Shown: positions 25,044 through 33,377 of the stretch, in pieces | How the letters are laid out: each line of letters begins with the position of its first letter | Position numbering within the stretch: the stretch's first letter is position 1 | Origin: GWE2-51-13 sp942492825 | Lineage (GTDB): Bacteria > Bacillota_I > Bacilli_A > Erysipelotrichales > Erysipelotrichaceae | Assembly: GCA_942492825.1 (NCBI GenBank) | Contig: OW818635.1 | Span: 806,001 to 870,000, forward strand | Direction: 5' to 3' | DNA length: 64,000 bases | Notes under the pieces: generated by a model | The model's database searches: none | What the model saw: only the letters and a program-made list of their open reading frames with translations | What the model was told of the DNA's origin: nothing | Made by a program: the position numbers and the translations under genes

Positions 25044-25874
25044 CTAGAGATCCTCCTCTGCAGCGGCGGCTGCTTTCTTACCGGCAGCTCCGACCATGAT
25101 AATCTTGTAGTTCAAGAACGCGATCATCGCGCCGACAAAAGCGGCACCGACCAAGTTAATCTTCAACGCAGCGGCGAGAGTGAAGCCGAAGAAGAAGATG
25201 ATAAGGTCGACAGGGTTCTGAACGACTTGTTTCAACAGGATACCGATACCAACGGCCGGTAACAACGAGCCGAGGGTGAACATCGTCTTCATCGGGATAC
25301 CATCCATCGGTAACCATTCCTTCAAATTCGCGACGACATCCGTACCGTAATACGTGATGAAGAAGGTCGGAAGGAAAGCGATAACGAAGTGGGAAACCAA
25401 CGGGAAGATGAAGTTAGTAAGATAAATCGTACGGTAGTTCAGTTTGTCGATGGCTTTCCAACCGATTTGTTGCCAAATCAAGTTCATCGTCGCCGTCGAA
25501 TAGAACATGACGGTACCGATCGTACCAACTAACGCACCGATAGAAACCGCTAAACCAGCGCCTTGAACTCCCGAAGGATCCAAGTTGGCACCCTTGACAG
25601 CCGCGACGGCCAACGGGATACCGATATAACATACTGCACGTAAATCAGCGGAAACGGTTCCGCCCGGCGTGACCAACGCGATGTAAACGACTTGGATCGC
25701 GGCCCCGACCATAATAGCGGTTTTGATATCACCTAAGATGATACCGACAACAAGAGATGCGACCAACGGTCTAGACAAGGTGTACCATGAGTACGTCGTG
25801 CCGAGAGCGCCGATGACGGATGTCAAGGATGCCATGATCCCTAACAAAACGGCTTGAAAGATATTAATCTCCAT
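25044..25874 (-). CDS. PTS mannose/fructose/sorbose-family component IIC
   Basis: A 276-residue polytopic membrane protein of the EIIC-Man/Sor family. The N-terminal IFQAVLLGIMASLTSV, RPLVASLVVGIILGD and PGGTVSADLRAV segments are characteristic. The C-terminus ends in an Ala/Glu-rich cytoplasmic tail. It provides substrate translocation together with EIID. Confidence 0.95.
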   Translation of the reverse strand: MEINIFQAVLLGIMASLTSVIGALGTTYSWYTLSRPLVASLVVGIILGDIKTAIMVGAAIQVVYIALVTPGGTVSADLRAVCYIGIPLAVAAVKGANLDPSGVQGAGLAVSIGALVGTIGTVMFYSTATMNLIWQQIGWKAIDKLNYRTIYLTNFIFPLVSHFVIAFLPTFFITYYGTDVVANLKEWLPMDGIPMKTMFTLGSLLPAVGIGILLKQVVQNPVDLIIFFFGFTLAAALKINLVGAAFVGAMIAFLNYKIIMVGAAGKKAAAAAEEDL

Positions 25875-25927
25875 AAAACCCTCCCTTTCTTTCAGGTTTT
25901 TTGTATCGTTATCGGTTCAAGCCACTC

Positions 25928-26422
25928 TCACTTGAAACCGAACATCGATCTGAATTTAGGCCAGTAACCGACCGCGTCTTCTTTAACCAACGCGAACAGT
26001 ATTTCATAACCGGCTTGATGCAACTTCTCGAACGCTTCCGCCTCACTCTGCATCAGCGACTGATTCATCCCGATCTTCACGGCACCCGGACGGTCGTTGG
26101 CAGGACCGACGACGATCAATTTGGGACCCGCTTGGAAACCGTCGTCGATGAGAATCTTCGCCATCAACATCGGCTCTTTGGTGATCAGGAAATAGTTCTT
26201 CTGACTGTTGAGGATCTTATCGCACTTCTCTTTCCATTCCGCATAGGTCCAGATATAGGTCGGTTTACCTGTGGCGGATAGAAAGGATGCTTTGATGAAC
26301 GGTGTGTTGGCCGCATAGTCGTTGATCGCTACGATCGCGTCGCAGGGATATTCTTTCGACCAGCGAGTGGTGATCTGACCATGGATGATGCGGTCGTCGA
26401 CGCGGATGAATGTGATTGCCAT
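25928..26422 (-). CDS. PTS mannose-family component IIB
   Basis: A 164-residue cytoplasmic phosphocarrier. The phosphorylated His lies in VDDRIIHGQITTRW, the EIIB-Man signature, and the rest follows the family fold. It accepts phosphate from the EIIA encoded just upstream. The sugar is unknown; the neighbouring double-SIS protein points to an amino sugar or a glycated amine. Confidence 0.95.
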   Translation of the reverse strand: MAITFIRVDDRIIHGQITTRWSKEYPCDAIVAINDYAANTPFIKASFLSATGKPTYIWTYAEWKEKCDKILNSQKNYFLITKEPMLMAKILIDDGFQAGPKLIVVGPANDRPGAVKIGMNQSLMQSEAEAFEKLHQAGYEILFALVKEDAVGYWPKFRSMFGFK

Positions 26423-26433
26423 AAGGGATCCTC

Positions 26434-26862
26434 CTAGAGTTCTTCTTCTTCGAAATTAACGGCGTTGATCTCAAAGAGAGTGACACCGAGTTTTCCTTCG
26501 CTAAGCGTGGCTTCGATCAAATCCGGTTTCTCGAGGTTGTCTTTCATCAGAACCGCCGTCAGCACCATCGGCATATTCATGCCGGCGAAGACGGTCGTCT
26601 TATCAAACAAGTTCTTTTGATTCAACACTTCGATCGAAGTCGTGAACGGCGAACCGCTCAGGATGTCGCTAAATAATAAGATTTCATCGTCGTGGGTGAT
26701 GGGCTCGACCAACTTCGCGAAATTCTCGGCGAATTCGTTGGTTCCCATGCCTTCTTCCAAAGAAGTGCTAAGGATATCGTCGCGTTGACCGCTCATCATG
26801 AGAACGGCGGACTTTAATCCGTGGGCGAAGGTACCGTGACTGACCAGGATGACATATTTCAT
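26434..26862 (-). CDS. PTS mannose-family component IIA
   Basis: A 142-residue EIIA-Man protein. The active His is in LVSHGTFAHG, and the second family motif is SDILSGSPFTTS. As first gene of the operon it has a clear promoter (26907-26935) and an AAGGAG site. It ends with an acidic EEEEL tail. Confidence 0.95.
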   Translation of the reverse strand: MKYVILVSHGTFAHGLKSAVLMMSGQRDDILSTSLEEGMGTNEFAENFAKLVEPITHDDEILLFSDILSGSPFTTSIEVLNQKNLFDKTTVFAGMNMPMVLTAVLMKDNLEKPDLIEATLSEGKLGVTLFEINAVNFEEEEL

Positions 26863-26893
26863 GGATGGCTCCTTAACCGTAAGGGGTTACATT

Positions 26894-26907
26894 TAAATCT
26901 AGATTTA
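26894..26907. promoter_or_regulatory. 14-bp palindrome in the PTS leader
   Basis: TAAATCTAGATTTA is perfectly palindromic and touches the -10 box, so a bound protein would block transcription start. It is a candidate operator. Confidence 0.4.
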
Positions 26908-26935
26908 TCATAACTTCTTTGTTGGGTCATTGCAA
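26907..26935 (-). promoter_or_regulatory. Promoter of the mannose-family PTS operon
   Basis: Minus-strand TTGCAA (26930-26935) and TATGAT (26907-26912) are separated by 17 bases and lie about 45 bases before the EIIA start. Confidence 0.55.
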
Positions 26936-27044
26936 GACGATTTTGACGTGAATTGCAATTATTTGAAATGTTTTTATCGATTTTGTCGCTACTTGTGACA
27001 AATAATTTGTTTACACAAATTTTACTCGAAATCAAGTCACAATG

Positions 27045-27377
27045 CTAGTCGATGATGTGTGAAATTTTCAACGCGTAGAATAGAACGGCCATGACGATCG
27101 GGATCAAGATGATCAGCCAATAGATTCGATTGAACTTGCGTTGGAACTTTTGCCAGTTCGCATCGCTGTAGTAGAAGCGTCCGTCTTCCGTTTGAACCAA
27201 GATTCCGTCGACCATCATATTGGTGATGGTATAGGCGATCGTGTTGCTGGAAAGCGGCAGATCCTTACAGATTTCCGCCGGTTTCGCGCTTTTGGGTCCG
27301 AAGGCGCGCGCCTCCTTGAAGGTATCCAAAACGAGCCTTCCGGCGGTTTTGCGGGGATTGACTTTGGGTGTCGGCAT
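27045..27377 (-). CDS. Small winged-helix protein with C-terminal membrane helix, 110 aa
   Basis: The ATG at 27377 lies 2 bases after the nanE stop and uses AAAGGGAA inside that gene. Residues about 25-72 read like a winged helix (AEICKDLPLSSNTIAYTITNMMVDGILVQT, split here only by description) ending in a wing with DGRFYY; a single membrane helix follows at about 86-105. A DNA-binding-like domain tied to the membrane is unusual. It could be a membrane-bound regulator or a winged-helix protein used for protein contacts. Family not recognised. Confidence 0.6.
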   Translation of the reverse strand: MPTPKVNPRKTAGRLVLDTFKEARAFGPKSAKPAEICKDLPLSSNTIAYTITNMMVDGILVQTEDGRFYYSDANWQKFQRKFNRIYWLIILIPIVMAVLFYALKISHIID

Positions 27378-27379
27378 GG

Positions 27380-28072
27380 TTATTTCCCTTTCAGAGCTTC
27401 GACAAAACGACGTGCCGTCAGATGCGGACGAGTGATCGCCCCTCCGACAACAACACACAACGATCCTAAATCGACACATTTCCGTGCTTCTTCGACCGTA
27501 TTGATCTTCCCTTCGGCGATGACTCTTTCCGGAAACGCTTCGCAGAGTTTGGCGATCAAACCGAAACTCGGTCCTTCGCTTTTTTCGGAATACGAGGTAT
27601 AACCGCACAAGGTCGTCCCGACGAAATCGGCGCCGAGTTTGATCGCGTTGGCACCTTCTTCGAATGTCGAGCAATCCGCCATGATGAGTTGATCCGGATA
27701 TTTTTCTTTGATCTTCGTAATTAAAGCATACGCTTTTTCACCGTTCGCCGCAAGACGGTCGGTGGCATCCAACGCGATGATGTCCGATCCCGCTTCGACC
27801 AAGGCGTCGACTTCGCGCATCGTCGGCGTGATGTAGACATCGTTGCCGGGGGTCACGACTTTCCAGATCCCGATGACGGGCAGTCCGGTCGCAGCCTTCA
27901 TTTCGGCCACGTTTTTCGGATGGTTGGCACGCAATCCGACAGCCCCTGCCCACAAAGCACATTCAGCCATCTTCAACATGATCCCTTCCCCGTGGATCGG
28001 TTCGCCCTCGAAACTTTGGCAGGAAACGATCAGATTGCCGCGGAGTTGATTGATTAGAGTTTCTTTGTCCAT
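27380..28072 (-). CDS. nanE: N-acetylmannosamine-6-phosphate 2-epimerase (NanE), copy 2
   Basis: A 230-residue NanE with LIVSCQSFEGEP, AVGLRANHPKNV, IIALDATDR, MADCSTFEEG and VVGGAITRPHLTARRF. The ATG at 28072 has GGAGG five bases upstream, inside the end of the cupin isomerase gene. It clearly differs from copy 1 at 19428 (for example IGIWKVVTPGND here and IGLYKMWFDNTD there), so it is not a recent duplicate. It lies in a block of hexose-phosphate isomerases. Confidence 0.93.
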   Translation of the reverse strand: MDKETLINQLRGNLIVSCQSFEGEPIHGEGIMLKMAECALWAGAVGLRANHPKNVAEMKAATGLPVIGIWKVVTPGNDVYITPTMREVDALVEAGSDIIALDATDRLAANGEKAYALITKIKEKYPDQLIMADCSTFEEGANAIKLGADFVGTTLCGYTSYSEKSEGPSFGLIAKLCEAFPERVIAEGKINTVEEARKCVDLGSLCVVVGGAITRPHLTARRFVEALKGK

Positions 28073-28632
28073 GATTCCTCCGTTTTCCAAACAGGTTGTC
28101 CGTCGACCTCGAAGCATCGTACGGGAAAACCGCCTTCGTCGATGGTCGCGTAATTATGCCCGGCCACGACATTCCAACAGGCCGCGACCGCCATGACTTC
28201 CTTGGGGTCGGTATTGATCAGTCGATGCGCATATTTTCCGTTTATGTAATGAATCGAACCGGGATATACCTTTTGGGCGAAGATTTCTTCTTCACCATCC
28301 CAGTATAGCAGAAATCCAGTGCCGTGAAGACCGAAATAGTACTCGTCATAGTTCCGATCGGCATGAAAATGCCCGCGTGTCAGACTGTATTCGCCCTTTA
28401 CCTGATAGGGATTAAGGTAGGTGACGCCGAAGGTCAACGTACCGGGCAACGCGTCTTTCGGGGTCGGAATCGACACAACCCGATAGGCGATCTTCTCCAG
28501 CAATTCCGCCGGGATTTCATGGGTATAAGTAGCGCTTAACGCGCCGATTTTTTTTTCGTAGGCATCGAATTCGGATCCATGCAAATCAAAAGGGTCCGGT
28601 AAAGTAAAGAACGGTGTGTTACGGATTTCCAT
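28054..28632 (-). CDS. Cupin-type glucose-6-phosphate isomerase
   Basis: A 192-residue protein of the archaeal-type cupin phosphoglucose isomerase family, unrelated to the usual Pgi. The metal-binding cupin motif is TRGHFHAD...YDEYYFGLHG with His, His and Glu ligands, followed by PGSIHYINGKYAHR with the last His. It interconverts glucose-6- and fructose-6-phosphate. It overlaps nanE copy 2 and follows the kinase-like/PMI fusion by 3 bases. GGAGG precedes the ATG. Confidence 0.87.
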   Translation of the reverse strand: MEIRNTPFFTLPDPFDLHGSEFDAYEKKIGALSATYTHEIPAELLEKIAYRVVSIPTPKDALPGTLTFGVTYLNPYQVKGEYSLTRGHFHADRNYDEYYFGLHGTGFLLYWDGEEEIFAQKVYPGSIHYINGKYAHRLINTDPKEVMAVAACWNVVAGHNYATIDEGGFPVRCFEVDGQPVWKTEESWTKKL

Positions 28633-28635
28633 CGG

Positions 28636-30372
28636 TTATTCCTCCTTGGTCGCACGGACGAACGCATGGATCAAGCCATGTTTCGAATCGTCGAGCGGTT
28701 GGACTATGAAACGTTTGACGCTAGCCGGAACGATGAAACATTCCGCATAATGGATCAAGATATCTTCGAATTCACCTTCCGGATCTTTCAATAGAGCACT
28801 TTGCCCTTCCACAAGCATCAACATATGGACGGTACTTCCGGTTTCGACCGTAAATTCACGGGTAAACCAGGTACGGATCGTTTCGATGAATTCAAGTTCG
28901 TGCAAGCCGGTACGTTCGGATACCAGTCCTTCTTCATTATGGATCGGTTGGATGTGATTCACTAAGTTGTCATGCACCCATTCCGTAGTACGATCGCCCT
29001 GTATGACATGTTTCGCATGGTCGAGATGGACCGGACGCGGACGTCCGTCCATGCCCAAGCGTCCCCAATCCCACAGTTTGAAGGTGAAGATATACGGTGT
29101 CGCGCTGATTTCCAGAACCATCGCATCGGCGCCGCTACAATGAATCGTCCCGGAAGGAATTAGGAAATGATCATGTTTTTTCGCCGGGATTCGGTTGATG
29201 AAACGAGCATCGTCGAAGTCTTTTTCACCGCGATTGGCGGCTCTTAGGTCCTCAATAAGATCCGGTAACTGCGTACCGGTTTTAACGCCAAGGAAGACAT
29301 GCGCTCCCTCTTTCGCGTCCAAGATATAGTAACTTTCATCTTGGGTATAAGTCATACCGAAATTACGTTGGATATAATCGGTCAGCGGATGGACTTGTAA
29401 TGAAAGGTTGCCTCCGCCCATGGTATCCAAGAAGTCGAAGCGGATGGGGAATTCACGACCGAAACGGGCGATCGTTTTACTTCCCAAAAGATTCTTCGAC
29501 TGGAATAGCACGACATCCATAGCTTGTAAGGTAAAGGTTTCCGAACCAATCTCAAAACACACGGCGTTTTCTTCGGGAACCCCGTTAAACGACCAGGCAT
29601 AGTTCGGTTTGTCTTGGGGGAGGTTACAGTATTCTTTCATCCATTGTCCGCCCCACACGCCCGGATCGAAATACGGAACCATACTGAAGGGTTTACGGGA
29701 GGTTTCAAGCAAGGCTTGGTCGACCGAATGCTTGGTCAACAAGCGCGGTACACCGGGTTGATCGTCATCCAACACATAGGCGATCTTGTCCCACAGTTCG
29801 ATTTTCAACCGATCGGCGATCCGCCAATCGACGAAATACCCACGTTTAAACATACGTAAGGGATCTTCCTTGAAATTACCGGCGTTATAGTTGTCCATCT
29901 CACCGCGGCGGAAGCGCATTTGGATTTCCCAACGCGAAACGCTGGTCAAAACGATCGTCGCATCGTTATGGAACAAAGAGCTACCGAAGCCGATCAACAG
30001 GATTTTACCGGTTGCGGCGTTAACTTTTTCAGTAAGTTGTTTGGATCGTTCAGGATGACGTAGGTCGCGGATCGACTTGGCGCTTAGACGTCCGAAGACG
30101 CGGTCGTCGGTTAGGTCGAACGCCAGAAAAGCGTCGAGTTCTTCGCCGGATAACATCGCGGTGTCGGTATCGAAGACGACATTAAACAAAGGACCTAGAT
30201 TTTCGATCAGAGCTTGCTTGTTTGTGCCGGGATAGGTTTCGATACATACCACGTTTTCGGTTTTTAGGATCTTTGAGAATTCGGTCTTGAGTGCGTCAAA
30301 TCCGACCAGTACGGACTCCTTAACACCATGAATGGATATGACGGGATGGGGACGATAGGCGTTTTTTACCAT
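28636..30372 (-). CDS. Class I mannose-6-phosphate isomerase with N-terminal kinase-like domain
   Basis: A 578-residue two-domain protein. The C-terminal half (about 235-575) is a type I PMI cupin: LSLQVHP, DESYYILD, HDHFLIPSGTIHCSG and a second cupin near residue 500. The N-terminal ~225 residues resemble a P-loop nucleoside/uridine-kinase-like fold in order of elements (VVCIETYPGTNKQALI where a P-loop should be, FDLTDDRVFGRL, RDLRHPERS), but the glycine-rich loop lacks the GKS/T consensus (TNKQ), so phosphotransfer is doubtful. GGAGG precedes the ATG. A separate single-domain PMI is encoded at 31138. It diverges from the GntR gene. Confidence 0.8.
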   Translation of the reverse strand: MVKNAYRPHPVISIHGVKESVLVGFDALKTEFSKILKTENVVCIETYPGTNKQALIENLGPLFNVVFDTDTAMLSGEELDAFLAFDLTDDRVFGRLSAKSIRDLRHPERSKQLTEKVNAATGKILLIGFGSSLFHNDATIVLTSVSRWEIQMRFRRGEMDNYNAGNFKEDPLRMFKRGYFVDWRIADRLKIELWDKIAYVLDDDQPGVPRLLTKHSVDQALLETSRKPFSMVPYFDPGVWGGQWMKEYCNLPQDKPNYAWSFNGVPEENAVCFEIGSETFTLQAMDVVLFQSKNLLGSKTIARFGREFPIRFDFLDTMGGGNLSLQVHPLTDYIQRNFGMTYTQDESYYILDAKEGAHVFLGVKTGTQLPDLIEDLRAANRGEKDFDDARFINRIPAKKHDHFLIPSGTIHCSGADAMVLEISATPYIFTFKLWDWGRLGMDGRPRPVHLDHAKHVIQGDRTTEWVHDNLVNHIQPIHNEEGLVSERTGLHELEFIETIRTWFTREFTVETGSTVHMLMLVEGQSALLKDPEGEFEDILIHYAECFIVPASVKRFIVQPLDDSKHGLIHAFVRATKEE

Positions 30373-30451
30373 GTTTACCTCCGAAATTGCAGATGTGCAT
30401 TGAATCTTGGTAAGATAAGCTTTAAAGTTGAATCAGAGACGAGGATGCTTT

Positions 30452-31141
30452 ATGACAAAATATCAAGAAATCGCAAGCGATCTGATGACGATGATCAAAA
30501 ACGGAACCTATCGCCCCTGGGGGGCGATGGAAGGCGAACATATGTTGGCCAAACGGTATCAAGTCAGCCGCGCCACCATCCGCAAAGCTTTGAACGTGTT
30601 GAAGGAACAAGGATATATCCATTCGCGTCAGGGTTCCGGCATTTATGTGAATCCCGAGGAGTTCTATCAAGAGCGCTTGATGTTTACGATGAGCGATCGT
30701 TTTCGTCAAACGCGGTTGGATTCCAAGGCGTTGAAGTTTACGATCGAGGAAGCCTCTCCCGAATTGGCAAGCCAGTTCAATCTGCATGAAGACAAACGCT
30801 TAGTCCATTACTTGCGTTTACGTATGCATGGGAAGAAGCCGTTGGCATTGGAAGAAACCTGGATGCCGGTGGAACTATTTCCCAAGTTAAGTAAAGACGC
30901 GCTTCAAGGTTCGATCATGCAATATATGGAAAACCAAGGTTATGTAGTCAGCCATGATTTCAAAACGATTTGCGCCATCGAATTGGATGCCTATGCCAGT
31001 AAACAATTACACAAACAGGTCGGTGATTTGAGTTTGCGCATTACCCACCATGTTTATTTCTTGAAGTCGATTTTAGCGCAGATCACCATCGAAACTCAAG
31101 CCGAAAATGCGCTGAACGCACTGTCGGTCCGGGAACGTTAA
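30452..31141 (+). CDS. GntR/UTRA-family transcriptional regulator
   Basis: A 229-residue regulator of the HutC subfamily: N-terminal winged helix about 1-70 (GEHMLAKRYQVSRATIRKALN, a 21-residue motif summarised here by its ends GEHM and KALN, and GSGIYV) and a UTRA ligand-binding domain with ALEETWMP. UTRA domains bind phosphorylated sugars such as GlcNAc-6-phosphate. The ATG at 30452 has GACGAGG. It is divergent from the isomerase operon and convergent with manA, whose stop codon overlaps its own. It is the best local candidate for control of the amino-sugar genes. Confidence 0.88.
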   Translation: MTKYQEIASDLMTMIKNGTYRPWGAMEGEHMLAKRYQVSRATIRKALNVLKEQGYIHSRQGSGIYVNPEEFYQERLMFTMSDRFRQTRLDSKALKFTIEEASPELASQFNLHEDKRLVHYLRLRMHGKKPLALEETWMPVELFPKLSKDALQGSIMQYMENQGYVVSHDFKTICAIELDAYASKQLHKQVGDLSLRITHHVYFLKSILAQITIETQAENALNALSVRER

Positions 31142-32076
31142 TCGTGGTAGGATGAAATCAGTCCGGTTAGTTTGCCTTCGAGATGAATGTCGCCAAAACC
31201 GCTCGGAACTAAAAGCGTCGTTCCCGGTTTGACGTTAAACGTATCGATTTTTCCTTCCCCGTCGATGATCGTCAGGAAATAGAAATAGGGAAACGCAAAC
31301 GTACCTCCGGCAAGCGTTTGGATTTTGGATAAGGTGAAAATGCCGGGTTGATCGAAGAACGATGTGATCAAGATATTCCGTTTGAGAACCGGGGTCGGAT
31401 GAATCGGCCCTTTTTCGTTGAAGGGAATATTCAAGACTTCCATGCCTTGTTCGAAATGAAGATCGCGGGGTTGTCCGGTCTTGACATCGATCCGATCATA
31501 ATCCCAAATGCGATAAGTAACATCCGCGTTGCGCGAGATTTCAAACGTCAACATATGTTTACCGGTCGCATGCAAGGTTCCGGCCGGGACATAGATGAAA
31601 TCGCCGGCGTTGACATCAACATAGTTCAAAAGCTTATCCCATTGTCCGGATTGAGCTAAACTCCGGAATTCTTCGGGGGTTTGCGCATTGTGTCCGAATA
31701 GCAGTTTGTGATTCCCTTTGGTTTCCAAAAAGTACCATGCTTCGGGTTTTCCGTACGAGTCATGGTTTTTTTGCGCGTAGTCGTCATCCGGATGGACTTG
31801 GACCGACAGGTTGTCGATCGGATCCATCAACGTACAACGTATCGGAAAACGTTGCGACGAACACTCGAACCATTCCGGTAATCTCTCGTAGGCTTCGCTT
31901 AAACTCATATCGATTTCACTCAAGCGGTTGTCTCCGTTGCCTTTCAGCGCGGCGACGCTCCACATCTCGCCGATACGATCCAGGTCGGTATGTCCGTGAA
32001 AGCGTGTCCGCATTTGCGTTCCGCCCCAGATCCGTTCCTTGAAGACCGGTTCTACGTTTACGATTTGTTTTTTCAT
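31138..32076 (-). CDS. manA: Mannose-6-phosphate isomerase (type I, ManA)
   Basis: A 312-residue zinc cupin enzyme interconverting mannose-6- and fructose-6-phosphate. KERIWGG at the N-terminus, LSVQVHPDD, GKPEAWYFLE, FIYVPAGTLHATG and the catalytic-Arg region FEISRNADVTYRIWDY are all present. The ATG overlaps the nagA stop by 4 bases, with GGAGG upstream. It forms an operon with nagA. Confidence 0.95.
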   Translation of the reverse strand: MKKQIVNVEPVFKERIWGGTQMRTRFHGHTDLDRIGEMWSVAALKGNGDNRLSEIDMSLSEAYERLPEWFECSSQRFPIRCTLMDPIDNLSVQVHPDDDYAQKNHDSYGKPEAWYFLETKGNHKLLFGHNAQTPEEFRSLAQSGQWDKLLNYVDVNAGDFIYVPAGTLHATGKHMLTFEISRNADVTYRIWDYDRIDVKTGQPRDLHFEQGMEVLNIPFNEKGPIHPTPVLKRNILITSFFDQPGIFTLSKIQTLAGGTFAFPYFYFLTIIDGEGKIDTFNVKPGTTLLVPSGFGDIHLEGKLTGLISSYHD

Positions 32077-33263
32077 AGTTCCTCCATTGGAATATAAATC
32101 GGTTGTCCTTCCCGAAAGTTCATACGTAAATCATAGCTTGGGGAAAGTACGTTGAAGTCGGCATAGTTTCCTCGTTTCAGGGCACCGACCGACGATAATT
32201 TCAATAAGTTTGCGGGATTGACGGAAGCCATCTGTACCGCTTCGGTCAAGTCACATCCGGTATACGTCAGAATGTTTTTGAAAGCGTCGATCATTCCGAT
32301 GGTCGAACCGGCGATGCGTCCATCAACTTTCGTGTAGGCTTTGCCTTGGATACTGACGCATTCTTTTCCGCCGAACATAAAGTCGCCATCGCCCAAGCCT
32401 TTGCCCGGATTACTGTCGGTAATCAAAATCAAACGTTCGCTACCGATGATTTGATACGTCAGTTTGACGACCAAAGGATCGATATGATAGCCGTCGACGA
32501 TCAATTCGCAATAACTGTCCCCTTTTAAAAGAGCTGCGGTGACGGCGCCGGGATTGCGATGGGTATGTTGCGTCATCGCATTATAGAGATGGGTGAATCC
32601 ATCTCCGCCCGCTTCCAAGGCATGTAACGTTTGATGTGCGGTAGCGTCGGTATGCGCGAACATCACGGCGATGTTGAGTCGATGGCAAGTATCGATGAAT
32701 GCTTCGATGTGTTCGGATTCCGGCGCGACGGTGACCATTTTGATCTTCCCTTGCGCGGCATTTTGATTTTCTTCGATTTCATCCAACCGTATCGAACGAA
32801 GTCCTTCTTCCTGCATCATGGCTTTAAACTTCAAGCTCAGGTAAGGTCCTTCGTTATGGATTCCGATCCAACGCGACCCGGATACCGGCGTCTTCATATC
32901 GCCATAGCGACGTAAGACTTCCAGTTCTTGGTCGTGGGGCAAGGTCATCAACGACGTGACAAATGAAGTTGATCCTTCCTTCGCCAATTGGTTTGCGATC
33001 TGTGACAACGCTTCTTGATCCGCGTCCACGAAATCGGTACCTAAGGCGCCATGGGTGTGGATGTCGATGAATCCCGGAACGATGATTCCGTCTTTGTGGT
33101 CGATAAAACGCGTGGTCGGATTCGCCAACGCTTTTTTGAGTACCGGATCATTGGGAAAACTGATCCACTGAATGATTCCATCTTCTTCCGCCATGACGGC
33201 GTTTGTGATCACAGGACCGATTCCGGTCGCGATTTTGGCTGCAGCATGAATGGTTAAGGGCAT
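32073..33263 (-). CDS. nagA: N-acetylglucosamine-6-phosphate deacetylase (NagA)
   Basis: A 396-residue amidohydrolase that removes acetate from GlcNAc-6-phosphate. HxH in IDIHTHG, the metal Glu in IHNEGPYLS, AHTDAT, THLYNAM and the catalytic Asp in ITDSN are present. GGAGGTGA precedes the ATG at 33263. It receives the product of the two NanE epimerases; the deaminase NagB is not in the window, though the double-SIS protein at 22707 could take that role. Confidence 0.95.
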   Translation of the reverse strand: MPLTIHAAAKIATGIGPVITNAVMAEEDGIIQWISFPNDPVLKKALANPTTRFIDHKDGIIVPGFIDIHTHGALGTDFVDADQEALSQIANQLAKEGSTSFVTSLMTLPHDQELEVLRRYGDMKTPVSGSRWIGIHNEGPYLSLKFKAMMQEEGLRSIRLDEIEENQNAAQGKIKMVTVAPESEHIEAFIDTCHRLNIAVMFAHTDATAHQTLHALEAGGDGFTHLYNAMTQHTHRNPGAVTAALLKGDSYCELIVDGYHIDPLVVKLTYQIIGSERLILITDSNPGKGLGDGDFMFGGKECVSIQGKAYTKVDGRIAGSTIGMIDAFKNILTYTGCDLTEAVQMASVNPANLLKLSSVGALKRGNYADFNVLSPSYDLRMNFREGQPIYIPMEEL

Positions 33264-33289
33264 AAACGATCACCTCCATGGTTCTATTG

Positions 33290-33334
33290 TACGATAGATT
33301 TTGGAATATTACGATAGTTTTTGAGAGATTTTGG
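33290..33334. repeat. Iterated motif upstream of nagA
   Basis: TACGATAG followed by a T-rich TTTTGG/TTTTTG occurs at 33290-33304 and again at 33310-33324, a 20-base period, with a third partial copy (AGATTTTGG) ending near 33334. Two-turn spacing in the nagA promoter region suggests a multi-site operator. Confidence 0.45.
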
Positions 33335-33348
33335 GAGAACATAGGGTT

Positions 33349-33370
33349 AAAAAAGGACGGTTTCCCGTCC
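33349..33370 (-). terminator. Terminator after the C_GCAxxG_C_C gene
   Basis: On the minus strand GGACGG pairs with CCGTCC around GAAA and is followed by TTTTTT. It separates the upstream genes from nagA-manA. Confidence 0.8.
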
Positions 33371-33377
33371 CAAGGTT

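Noticed and set aside
27378..27674. Long N-terminal extension of the small winged-helix membrane protein
   Set aside because: It is Arg-rich antisense-like translation overlapping nanE copy 2 in another frame; the ATG at 27377 fits the coupling.
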